Source of the DNA: Fidelibacterota bacterium UBA2986
Lineage (GTDB): Bacteria > Fidelibacterota > Marinisomatia > Marinisomatales > AB-629-J13
DNA: 64,000 nucleotides
Assembly: GCA_002346675.1 (NCBI GenBank)
Contig: DEAI01000026.1
Location: 1-64,000, forward strand
Direction: 5' to 3'
Shown: positions 35,346-45,300 of the stretch, one piece after another
Numbering within the stretch: position 1 is the stretch's first letter
How the letters are laid out: each line of letters starts with the position of its first letter
Made by a program: the position numbers and the translations under genes
The notes under the pieces: model-generated
Database searches by the model: none
Seen by the model: only the letters and a program-made list of their open reading frames with translations
Told to the model about the DNA's origin: nothing

Positions 35346-36953
35346 GTGAAAATCGCTCTATGTCAGGTCAACCCGAAACTTGGTAATTTTACATATAATT
35401 TAAATAAAGTAAAGTCATTTTATGAGAAGGCAATCAAAGCTGGTGCTGAACTGGTTATTTTCCCTGAAATGGTAGTGTGTGGGTATCCTCCCCAGGATTT
35501 GATCTGGGAGAACGGATTTGTTTCTGCCTGCGAGAGCTCTATCCAAACCATAGCATCCTTTTCTAAAATACCGCTCATTGCCGGTTTTATACGAAAAGAG
35601 AAAAATAAGATATTTAATAGTGCTGCCCTATGCAGGAATGGTGAAATTGTATTTATTTATGATAAAATGCTTTTACCTACCTATGATGTGTTTGATGAGG
35701 ACAGGTATTTCAGTCCGGGAAAGAATGTGGGGCTCACTGAGGTAGATATCGGAGGTAGACCTAAGAAAATCGGTATTCAGATCTGCGAGGATCTGTGGGA
35801 TATGGATTATGAATTGAAGGTTACCAACGAACTTGCTCAAAGGGGAGCACAGATGATCATCAATATTTCTGCTTCTCCATTTCACGATGAGCAGCCACAA
35901 ATTCGAAAAACATTAATTGAAGAAAAAATTAGTGAGACCAATACCCATTTTGTCTATTGTAATTTAGTTGGTGCCCAGGACGAACTCATTTTCGATGGAA
36001 ATTCAGTTGTGTATAATAATAATGGTGAAGTGATAGGTTCAGGCCAGTCCTTTTCCGAAGATATTGTCTTTGTGAACATGGACTCAACAAATATTATCAC
36101 TGAACAGGTTTTCAACAGGGAAGAGAGCCTCTATTCTGCTCTTTGCCTTGGGGTAAAGGATTATTTTGATAAAACTGGCCATAAAAAGGCAGTCATGGGG
36201 CTCAGCGGGGGAATCGATTCTTCCCTCACAGCCTGCATTGCAGTGGATGCACTGGGAGAGGAAAATGTGTGGGGCATTACAATGCCATCAGAATTTTCCA
36301 GTGAGCACAGTCTAACTGATTCAGAAAAATTAGCACAAAACCTGGGGATATCTGTGCGGTCCATACCCATAGAAAAATTAGTTAATGATATCACTCGATC
36401 ATTAAAACCAATATTTAAGAATGCACCCCCAAGCGTAGCCGAAGAAAACATTCAGGCACGGATCCGTGGGCTTTTGCTCATGGCTATATCAAATAAATTT
36501 GGCTGGCTGGTTTTGACAACCGGCAACAAGACCGAGCTTGCGCTGGGATATTGTACACTCTATGGTGATATGAACGGGGGATTGGCTGTGATATCCGACC
36601 TATCAAAACAGGAGGTGTATGCTGTCTCTAGGTGGGTTAACGAGAGCGCAGGATTTGACCGGATCCCCGAAGACTGTATCACAAAGCCGCCATCTGCAGA
36701 GCTGGCACCTGATCAGAGAGATCCCTTTGACTATGATGTTGTAAGTCCTATTGTAGAATCCATAGTTCAGGACAGGCTCAGCATTAATGACCTGCTCCAG
36801 CAAGGATTGAAAAGTTCATTAGTATTGGATATTGCAGGACGGATCAGGCTCAATGAATATAAACGACGCCAGGCCGCACCAGGCCTGAGGGTTTCATCCA
36901 AAGCTTTTGGTATTGGCAGGAGATACCCTATTATAAATCATTATAAAAAATAA
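35346..36953 (+). CDS. nadE: Glutamine-dependent NAD+ synthetase
   Basis: NadE amidates nicotinic acid adenine dinucleotide to NAD+, using ammonia made by its own glutaminase domain. The N-terminal nitrilase-fold domain has the Glu41/Lys107/Cys147 triad (VIFPEMVV, YDKMLLP, GIQICEDLWD). The C-terminal synthetase domain has the PP-loop SGGIDSS at 287-293, TTGNKTELALGY, and KPPSAELAPDQ. Length 535 fits the two-domain form. The start is GTG at 35346. Confidence 0.95.
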   Translation: MKIALCQVNPKLGNFTYNLNKVKSFYEKAIKAGAELVIFPEMVVCGYPPQDLIWENGFVSACESSIQTIASFSKIPLIAGFIRKEKNKIFNSAALCRNGEIVFIYDKMLLPTYDVFDEDRYFSPGKNVGLTEVDIGGRPKKIGIQICEDLWDMDYELKVTNELAQRGAQMIINISASPFHDEQPQIRKTLIEEKISETNTHFVYCNLVGAQDELIFDGNSVVYNNNGEVIGSGQSFSEDIVFVNMDSTNIITEQVFNREESLYSALCLGVKDYFDKTGHKKAVMGLSGGIDSSLTACIAVDALGEENVWGITMPSEFSSEHSLTDSEKLAQNLGISVRSIPIEKLVNDITRSLKPIFKNAPPSVAEENIQARIRGLLLMAISNKFGWLVLTTGNKTELALGYCTLYGDMNGGLAVISDLSKQEVYAVSRWVNESAGFDRIPEDCITKPPSAELAPDQRDPFDYDVVSPIVESIVQDRLSINDLLQQGLKSSLVLDIAGRIRLNEYKRRQAAPGLRVSSKAFGIGRRYPIINHYKK

Positions 36954-37173
36954 TTGGATAAAAAATCACTTCCCCCTGGTTCACTGACCAAATATAAGAT
37001 CATTTAAATAGCTATAGCCAAATAGAGGCTGTGGAACTAATTTCCTGTTTTCTATCAAAATTTCCTATATCTCTCTGATTTATGTTTATTTATCTTTAAC
37101 TATAATATACTGTAAATAAATATATTGTTAAAGTTACATTGTATTTAGAATTATATAGTTTGTATTGTTTCAA

Positions 37174-37190
37174 TTGGTATAAATATTGTG
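37174..37190 (+). promoter_or_regulatory. Possible sigma-54-like promoter element
   Basis: TTGGTAT, five bases, TTGT, with ten bases between the GG and the following G, as in the element before flgF. It lies about 320 bases before the T9SS-type protein gene, leaving room for a long leader. The -12 position is GT instead of GC, so the call is weak. Confidence 0.2.
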
Positions 37191-37445
37191 AATATTTAGT
37201 CGAGAATATGATTAGAACTAAGTGACGCACAAATAATAATGATTAGTAAACAATATTGTTAAAAATTATAGATTACTATTGTTTTTTATTGATTTATCTT
37301 CAACATTATTAAAATATATAGGATTTCTTACATTATTAGATTTTATTAAAAAACGAAATGATAGATGAAAATTTTATAATTTTTAGTAAAATTTATTAAA
37401 GACATATGAAAATACCGTCGATATACAAATTGACCACAAAGATTC

Positions 37446-37462
37446 CGGCGGGAGAACCGCCG
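37446..37462 (+). promoter_or_regulatory. GC-rich leader hairpin with GGA at the loop
   Basis: CGGCGG pairs with CCGCCG around a five-base GAGAA loop; a GGA triplet sits at the loop edge. It is the only strongly GC-rich element in 550 bases of very AT-rich sequence. It lies 44 bases before the start codon region's GGAGG Shine-Dalgarno. A GGA in a hairpin loop plus a second GGA in the ribosome-binding site is the layout favoured by CsrA dimers, and csrA is in this window. No T-run follows, so it is not a terminator. Confidence 0.45.
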
Positions 37463-37506
37463 AGTTTAAGTATGTCAGAAGAAAACAAAAATAATCGGAG
37501 GAAAAA

Positions 37507-40500
37507 ATGAATATTAAAGGTCAACTTTCAAAACTTTTCACCCTTATAACTATGAGCGGTATAGCCTTTGCAAGTACTGGGAGTTCAAACCCAAGCACTC
37601 TGCCTATTGGCGCAACAGATAGTGAACACTATATCCAGACCATTACAGTTACCCTGCAGGGTAACGGTGCAAACGACTGGAACACTGATTATGATTTTGG
37701 TGATGGTGCTGTAACGAATGATATAACAATTACATTTCCCGATGATGTCAGTTTAGCTGATACAGATGGTGATGAAGATTATTGTAATGAGATAAGTATC
37801 TCTTACGTTACTAATGCTAATGTGGATCCGGCTTGTCATAGCGCTGAAGCTAAACAAATTATCATAGATTTACAACAGGATGCTAATACTGATTTACTTG
37901 CAAATGCAGACAAATTTATGTTTATTTTTCCTGTAACAACAGTATCAAATGCCACAGATGGAGATGCTGCAGAATATACAATACAGTATGGTGACGGAAC
38001 AGTTGAGCAGGGACCAGGTAGTTCCATAAATGTCAGTTTAGCTGACACTGTCTCAGCGGTCACATTTGCAGAAAATTATACGAAAAATACCGTTTCTGGT
38101 GCAATTGATGCAAGCTCTGACTATGGGGATGTATTTCCTGCTCCTTCTGTTGGAGCGGCGGCTGTTACTTTAGCTCTCCCCGATTTTATAGAATCATTTG
38201 CTGGGGAACACATTGATGGTGACGCAAACTGGGACGGTATAGAACTTGATGATGGAGATGCAGATGATATGGACTATGAGCTGTGGATGAGCACAGATCC
38301 CACGCTGAATACCATTCCGCTTGTTGATACTACTACTACAACTTCAACTGCTGATGTAACAGCAGAGTGGACCTATACATTGGACCCTGATACATTAAAT
38401 GGTGTTGTGCAACATGCATCTTCGATCATTTCTGTAACTGGTGCGGCTTGCGGAGAAATGGCGAGCAGTCAATATAGCTTGGGTTCCGCCGATGGTTCTA
38501 ATCACAATGTTATTACCTTTGTTGCCGACGCTACGGGAACTGGGGGTGATTTAGCTCCAGATGAAGAAGTAACTGTTAAATGGCGACAGGTTGATAATGA
38601 CATATTTCTTTTAACCGCAAACCATCTTGCTGCAGGAGATTTATCAGATCAGAATGAAGACGAAACTTTTGCAGGTATTCAATTTGATGGGACGCATGCT
38701 GATTATTCTGCAGGATACAAGTTTTATTATGTTACCTCCAACTTAACAGCAAACTGGGTCTTGGGCGCAAGTGACAGCACACAGATTATACACAACCCGG
38801 TTTTTGATGATAATGAGGACGGTACAGATGAAACGGCTGTAGACTATACCGCTGATGATTCATATGATGGTGACGCTGGTGACAAGCCCGTGGGAGGAAT
38901 GTACGTGAGCTCTGATGTCTTGGGTGAAAATATTGTTGGTAAAGATGGTGATGTTCCTGGGACTTCTTTATCTGAGGCAGATATTTACTGGGAAGCGGAC
39001 GACCTAGATGATGATGCTGCCACCATATCTGTGTATGTGGATACAACCGGCGCAAGCTGTGCTTGTAGTGATGGTACAGATGTAAGTGCAAATGATGATA
39101 ATCAGACTGCCTGTGAGGCAGCAGCGTGTGATGATGGTACAAACTTTGGTGTTTATACTTTACCAACCCTGACAGGATTGACAGCTGACTATTCAGTTGC
39201 CATTGATGATGCAGGAACCTGTACCTGTGCTGATGGTACGGATGTTACCTCATATGATGATGGTGGTGAGGATGCGTGTACCGCAACGACTGACGCTGGC
39301 GTTGGAATCTGCGATGATGCTGCTGCTGCAACTTGGGCAGCAAGTAACTCTTACACATTTTCAGCATACACGGATGCAAGTACTTATGAGGCTGCAGGTA
39401 GTTACTATGTCTATCTGTATCTCTCTGATGGAACGAACACCGCACAACAACAGTTGAAAGATACTGGTGATGATGCATTCCAGATACATGTCAAACACCA
39501 TCCTTATTTCAAATTTGATCCCTTTGCTGCTGCTATTACTTTTGATGATGGACTTAAAGAGGTACAGCCCATACTCTGGAGCGGTTCTAACCATGACGGT
39601 GACTGGGACCTAGATGATGATGCGACCATCTTGATTTATGCAAGTGATAAAGTATGGTCAGAAAGCGGTGCACCCGATGATGCTTCAATATTAGCAAACC
39701 TTGTGAGTGGAGTTTGTGATGATGTTAGCTATGATAATGAAACGGATTGTATTGCCGATGCCGATTGTGATAATAATGGAACCGCTGATGATGCCTGTAC
39801 CTGGACAGCTCCAGATCCTACTGGAACAGTTTTGGTTGCCACGATCACAGATGATAGTGATGGACAAACCGATAATATGGCAATGTTTGATGTTCGCAGC
39901 TCCGGTCTTGCACCTGATGTTGAATATCATATCTACGCGGTTATTTCTGATGATGACAATAGTTTGGTTATTCAAAATAACTCCGGTGGTGGTGATATGA
40001 CGAATGCAAATGAAAATAATCGAGGCATAACTTTGGAGCATTCAACATTTTTTATGCCTATTAACCCTGTTGCAGGGGTAAACCAGGCACTAAATGCTGC
40101 GGACTCTTATGAGTTTCGCTGGAACGGTTTTGATAATAATGGTGCCAATCAATTAGTACATATAGTACTTTGCACATCAGACGGGGTAGTATCGGACTAT
40201 ACTACTTTTGAAGCTGAAAATTCTAATATTTGGGTTACTTCAACAACTGGTGATCCTACTGATGATGATGTTGTTGATGGATCAACCCAATCAAGCTATG
40301 TATGGAGTGTATCTACTGCTACAAAACAGGCAAATGGTGACGGTGCTTTTGCTGAAGGTGAATACTTTGTCTATTACTTTTTCTCAGAGGATGGTACATT
40401 TGATGATGATGAATATCCATACCAGGCAGATGGTAAACTGACTATTGGTCTCAATGCAGATGCTGACGCTTCCACTATGATTACATTCAGTCCGAATCAA

Positions 40501-42255
40501 CCAACCGGTCAGGTGGGTGATGAGATCGAATTTTCGGTTACAGCTGATGATGGTGATGATACTGCTGAATTGATCTCACTGTCAATTCAGTATGATAACA
40601 CTTATTTTAAACCCTCTAATACATCCTGTGACTGTGGTAACGGTGTAGATGCAAGTGCTTATGATGATTCTGAGGCGAGCTGTGAGGCTTTTGTGTGTGA
40701 TGATGATGATGCTTCTAATGATCCTGACGACAATGCAGAATTTTCATACTTTACAGCAGTCACCGGAAGTTGGAATGGTGCTGAACAGGCCGACGCCCTA
40801 GTTGTAAATGGAACCACGGATGAGCTCAGATGGGCATCCTGGTTAGATGGTGGAGATGATTTGGAAGCTGGCGGAGAGGTCGTTGCGAAATTTACATTGG
40901 AGGTTATTGCAGATGGTGCTTCGAGCGCTGACACTCTGTTTGCTAGTACCGTTGCCTTTAATAATAGCCCCACTGATGAGTTTGCAACAGATATTATTAT
41001 TGCTAATGCACACACAAGCATTTCACCCTTGACAGTTGACACTGCGTATGTTCAACTGGTTGCCAGCGGTCAGTTAGCCGGATATATTGATGTACAGGGA
41101 AGAACCGGTGGCGCAACCACTGTTACTGTGGCTGCTACCCCGGTAGGATCCTATTCCGCCTCTGTTTCATCGACCGTTACCCTGGGCACTGACGACTCTT
41201 ACACCTTGAGCGAGATCCCAGCAGGAATGTATGATGTGATGGTCTCAAAAGCTGGTTTTCTGACACAGATACAGGAAAATGTTAAAGTTATACCATTTGT
41301 TACAACCAACCTGAATTTTCAGGGTGACCATGAGATTCCCGGAGGCGATGTTGGTGGATGGACAGATGAGAGCGGTAATAATTTACCTGATAATGAAATC
41401 GAAGCTTCTGATGCTGTTCTTATCTCCGATGCTTTTAATAGCACCAGTACTGATGCTAATTGGAACGCATATGCTGACGTGGATGGTAGCGGAACGGTCT
41501 ATGTTGATGACCTCAACTATGCGGCAAAAAATGCTAACGTTAACGGAGAGGGAGCAGTTAACAAAGAAATACAAATTGAAGCAGATAATTCAGGTGCTGT
41601 GATAGCTCTGAACATGGTTGAAGAGAATTTTGACCGTGTTGTCTATAGTGTAAGCGCTAGCGGTATCGGAAGTCTTCATGCTTATTCAATAGAAATGATG
41701 ATCAATTCCAGTGACTGGGAAGTGCTCAACATTTCAGATAATCTTAAGAATAATGGCGATGCTATTCACTTCAACAAGAACAATGGTTATCATTGGACCG
41801 CTGTGAGTGCCCTTTATGGCAACGGTTCTACTGTGATCTCAGAACTGAGTGTCATTGAGCTGAAGCCATTGGTTGATGATCCTTCCGGTCCGGTCATTAA
41901 TAATGTTACACTCATAGATGACATGAACAGATCCACCAAAGCTGTTATAAGCAATAATGGATCGGTCATGCCCTCTGAGTATGCCCTAGAACAGAACTTT
42001 CCGAACCCATTTAACCCTGTGACAAACATTGCTTTTGCAATCCCACAGGATGGTCTTGTAAAGCTCACGGTCTTTGACCTCATGGGCAAAGAGGTAACGC
42101 AATTAGTTTCTTCCAGTCTTCCTGGCGGTAACTATACGGCCAACTGGGATGCCACCAATACATTTGGTAGCAAGGTCAGTTCAGGATTGTACTTTTACAG
42201 CTTAAGCGTTGACAATCAAATGATTGCTACACATAAAATGATTTTGATGAAATAA
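37507..42255 (+). CDS. Large T9SS-type surface protein with cohesin-like and dockerin-like parts
   Basis: The 1582-residue acidic protein has a signal peptide (1-22) and a C-terminal sorting domain from about 1492 (LEQNFPNPFNPVTNIAF, DLMGKEV, SSGLYFYSL), so it should be exported by Sec and then T9SS. The first 1000 residues look like repeated Ig-type sheets broken by four short Cys/Asp-rich inserts (near 515, 571, 734 and 1040; for example SCACSDGTDVSA). A cohesin-like domain lies near 1000-1170, a carboxypeptidase-regulatory-like fold near 1190-1270, and a dockerin-type calcium loop DVDGSGTVYVDD at 1324-1336. A strong terminator ends the gene. Ligand unknown. Confidence 0.85.
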   Translation: MNIKGQLSKLFTLITMSGIAFASTGSSNPSTLPIGATDSEHYIQTITVTLQGNGANDWNTDYDFGDGAVTNDITITFPDDVSLADTDGDEDYCNEISISYVTNANVDPACHSAEAKQIIIDLQQDANTDLLANADKFMFIFPVTTVSNATDGDAAEYTIQYGDGTVEQGPGSSINVSLADTVSAVTFAENYTKNTVSGAIDASSDYGDVFPAPSVGAAAVTLALPDFIESFAGEHIDGDANWDGIELDDGDADDMDYELWMSTDPTLNTIPLVDTTTTTSTADVTAEWTYTLDPDTLNGVVQHASSIISVTGAACGEMASSQYSLGSADGSNHNVITFVADATGTGGDLAPDEEVTVKWRQVDNDIFLLTANHLAAGDLSDQNEDETFAGIQFDGTHADYSAGYKFYYVTSNLTANWVLGASDSTQIIHNPVFDDNEDGTDETAVDYTADDSYDGDAGDKPVGGMYVSSDVLGENIVGKDGDVPGTSLSEADIYWEADDLDDDAATISVYVDTTGASCACSDGTDVSANDDNQTACEAAACDDGTNFGVYTLPTLTGLTADYSVAIDDAGTCTCADGTDVTSYDDGGEDACTATTDAGVGICDDAAAATWAASNSYTFSAYTDASTYEAAGSYYVYLYLSDGTNTAQQQLKDTGDDAFQIHVKHHPYFKFDPFAAAITFDDGLKEVQPILWSGSNHDGDWDLDDDATILIYASDKVWSESGAPDDASILANLVSGVCDDVSYDNETDCIADADCDNNGTADDACTWTAPDPTGTVLVATITDDSDGQTDNMAMFDVRSSGLAPDVEYHIYAVISDDDNSLVIQNNSGGGDMTNANENNRGITLEHSTFFMPINPVAGVNQALNAADSYEFRWNGFDNNGANQLVHIVLCTSDGVVSDYTTFEAENSNIWVTSTTGDPTDDDVVDGSTQSSYVWSVSTATKQANGDGAFAEGEYFVYYFFSEDGTFDDDEYPYQADGKLTIGLNADADASTMITFSPNQPTGQVGDEIEFSVTADDGDDTAELISLSIQYDNTYFKPSNTSCDCGNGVDASAYDDSEASCEAFVCDDDDASNDPDDNAEFSYFTAVTGSWNGAEQADALVVNGTTDELRWASWLDGGDDLEAGGEVVAKFTLEVIADGASSADTLFASTVAFNNSPTDEFATDIIIANAHTSISPLTVDTAYVQLVASGQLAGYIDVQGRTGGATTVTVAATPVGSYSASVSSTVTLGTDDSYTLSEIPAGMYDVMVSKAGFLTQIQENVKVIPFVTTNLNFQGDHEIPGGDVGGWTDESGNNLPDNEIEASDAVLISDAFNSTSTDANWNAYADVDGSGTVYVDDLNYAAKNANVNGEGAVNKEIQIEADNSGAVIALNMVEENFDRVVYSVSASGIGSLHAYSIEMMINSSDWEVLNISDNLKNNGDAIHFNKNNGYHWTAVSALYGNGSTVISELSVIELKPLVDDPSGPVINNVTLIDDMNRSTKAVISNNGSVMPSEYALEQNFPNPFNPVTNIAFAIPQDGLVKLTVFDLMGKEVTQLVSSSLPGGNYTANWDATNTFGSKVSSGLYFYSLSVDNQMIATHKMILMK

Positions 42256-42282
42256 GTTGACAATCAATATCCTTGGTTAGTA

Positions 42283-42319
42283 AGAAGCCTCTGGAATACC
42301 AGAGGCTTCTTTTTTTTTT
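42283..42319 (+). terminator. Strong intrinsic terminator
   Basis: AGAAGCCTCTGG (42283-42294) pairs perfectly with CCAGAGGCTTCT (42299-42310) around an AATA loop and is followed by nine T. This is the clearest terminator in the window and ends the 1582-residue surface protein transcript. Confidence 0.92.
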
Positions 42320-42362
42320 AGTAAAATAGAACTAATTTTCCTCACCATCTTTTATCCAAAAA

Positions 42363-45300
42363 GTGTTTAATCGTATCCATATATCTTTATTTCTTTTTCT
42401 ATTTATTGGGGTTGGTGAAGCAGCCGATTGCTGGTTAGAAACATCCAATAGTACTGACAGCAACTATACTATTGGTGATACAGTCGCTTTGAGTATAGTA
42501 ATGGATACAAATGGAGACACACTAAGAGCTCATGAATATTTTCTGACATTTGACCCGGCTATTTTTATGCCTGTGATGGTTGACAGTGTTCCATTTTTAC
42601 CGATAAATTTTGGTCAGGGCTGGTTTAAATGGGCGAATGATACCCATGGTGATGTATGGGGTGAATCAGATATGCTTAACGGTATCTCCGGGTTTCAATT
42701 GGATTATTCATATTTGACAATATCAGAGTCATATATCAGCGGTATTGGGATTGTGGCATCTTTTAGTTTGGTTGTTGTTAATATTCCTAACAATGAGCTG
42801 CAATCAACGGATATAGTATTTGATGATGATGATTCTAACTCAAGAGTAACAAGGTATAATAATAAATCAAATGAGATGCATACGTTTAACAGTGCACAGG
42901 GGATTACAATATTTATTGAAGGTTACTCCATCTACCCGGTTATCCCTGATACGTTATTATTACCCGGCGAAAGCTTTATAATTGATCTGGATGACCACTT
43001 TGAGAGTAATGAATTTAGTTTTGCAGATGCGGTGTGGTCATCAGAGATTATTCAGCCTTTGGATGGCGCTAACATTGTTATTGATGAACTGACAAATATA
43101 TTGACCCTAACAACAACGGTGGGGTGCAATGGGATCTTAGCAGCATCCGTATCATTAAACATTCCCGGCCAGACCCTTGTTTTTTCCCAGGATTGGACCC
43201 TTGTGATAAACCACCCCATTCGATTTGTGGACCCCTTTCCGACTATTTTTTTTCCTGAAGACACCGACCACTTTGTCCATTATGATTCCCTGTTCATTGA
43301 TGAAGATAACACCCCTGAGGAGATAGCCGTTTGGGATACATTGGTTACGTTGAATACACCTACATATACGAACTATGATGATAATGACACTATCTGGTTT
43401 TCGGCAGAACCTGATTGGCATGGCATAGCAAATACAAGGTTCTTTGTTCAGGAACCATTGGGCAGGCTTATCGAGAACCTTTTAGTGATCATAGTGTTAA
43501 ATGTTAATGACCCCCCGGTCCTTGATTTTTCCGGTGTTAGCAGTGATTCTACTCTCGGGGACACGCTTATTCTTTACCATGGCACGTCAGATACTGTCGA
43601 CCTGAGAGAATTTGTATATGATGTCGATGATAATGAATTTTCATGGAGCTTTGAAGAAAATTCATATTTAGAGGTAGATATTCTGGCAAACGATATATTA
43701 AGGATTTTTTTACCTTTCACCCCTTTGGTTGATACTCAATTAGTTGTCAATGTTGATGACGGAGATACAACAGTTACAAGGCCGATCAATATTAAAATAC
43801 GCTCTATTCCTCCTCAGATATTATTGACCGAGCCATTGCTTGTTCATGCCGACAGTAGCTACTCAATTGATCTGGAGACCGCGGTATCTGACCCTGACAC
43901 TCCTCAAGATTCTCTGACCTGGGAGTTTTCCTTTTTGAATCCGGAAGGGGCACCGGATACTAATGTTGAGTTTGACTATAATTTAGAATCAAATATGCTT
44001 ACAATTAATTCCATCCACTCACAAAACTCTGAGGGAACTATCATTTTGACAGTCAGAGAAAATTTTGACTTCGGGAATGTCGTGACCGTTGAGCTTCCCA
44101 TACTCTATTTTTCTTCCAATGCACCCCAGGTATTGACACCAGATATGATATTCACTTATCCTGATACTCTTATAGCTGCTCTGGACCTGGATACCCTTGT
44201 TTTTGATTATAATGATCCACCAAACTTGATAATTTGGAGTTTGTCAGGTATTAGTGAACTGGAAGATACCTACATAGATTCGGTTGATCATATTTTATAT
44301 ATTCAGACAGGTACCGACTTTTTCGGTAAAGATACGCTCACCCTGGCAGCAACTAACTCTCTGATGCTATCGGACACTATAGAGATTATTGTGAATGTAA
44401 TTCCATACAATCCTTACCCACAGATCAGTATTTTACCAGATACAACTGTATACTGGCACTCTGCTTCAACGTATTTATTTGACCTGGATGATTTTGTACT
44501 TGATGAATCTACCTCTGACCAAGATATTGATTGGACAGTAGCCTATGATACAGATTCAATTGATGTGTCCATAAATGATGCGAACCAGGTATTAATTACC
44601 AGCTCTGATTTAACGGGAACCGTTTCAATAATTTTCACCGCAGAAAATGATGTAGGATACTCATCATCAGACACTGTGAACGTACTCATTGTTCAAGATG
44701 AACCACCCAATTGGGAGCAACTCTTAAATATTGAAATGTCTAGATTAATTCCTAACGATACACTTTCCTATCAGCTCTCAGATAGATGTGAGGATGACCT
44801 TACAAGCTCTAACAATCTGATATTTGGTGTGGAGACGGATACCACAATCTTGAAAATCGTTTTAGATTCACAAACAAATGTTATGCTTGAGCTTCAGGAT
44901 ACGTCGATAGTAGATACAACAACAAGCTTAACCTTCTACGCTGAGGATGAACATTTTAATATTTCAACCTCCAACACGGTGACCCTAACAATAATAAATG
45001 GGTTTGCACCTGAATGGGGAAGCCTACCTTTAATCACCTTTGGGAACGACACAACGTATATGAGTGAGTGCCTTGAAGAATGGTGTGAGGACCCGGACAC
45101 ACCTGATTCGTTATTGACATTTATCGTTGAGAGCACCAGCCAGGATTTATATGCCGAAGTTATTGATGGTCCAGGCTGCAGCTCCCTCTGGCTGGTTCCA
45201 TTGTCTGAGATACAGGGCACATACTTTCTTATCTTGCGAGTGGAAGATATCCAGGGAAATATTTCATCAAAATTAGTTACTGTAACTATTTCTGATCAGG

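Larger units (their letters stand above)
36954..37506. other. 553-base AT-rich intergenic region ahead of the surface-protein block
   Basis: No open frame of note. It is the longest gene-free stretch in the window and much richer in A+T than the genes around it. Two features stand out and are listed separately: a TTGGTAT-N5-TTGT motif at 37174 and a GC-rich hairpin at 37446-37462, followed by the GGAGG ribosome-binding site at 37497-37501. It marks the change from housekeeping genes to large exported proteins. Confidence 0.6.

Noticed and set aside
38786..39166. 126-codon minus-strand frame rich in His, Tyr and Leu
   Set aside because: Composition is the mirror of Asp/Gly codons in the surface protein; no start signal.
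42273..42289. TTGG-N10-GC match to sigma-54 geometry
   Set aside because: Falls in the intrinsic terminator and lacks the TTG before the -12 GC.
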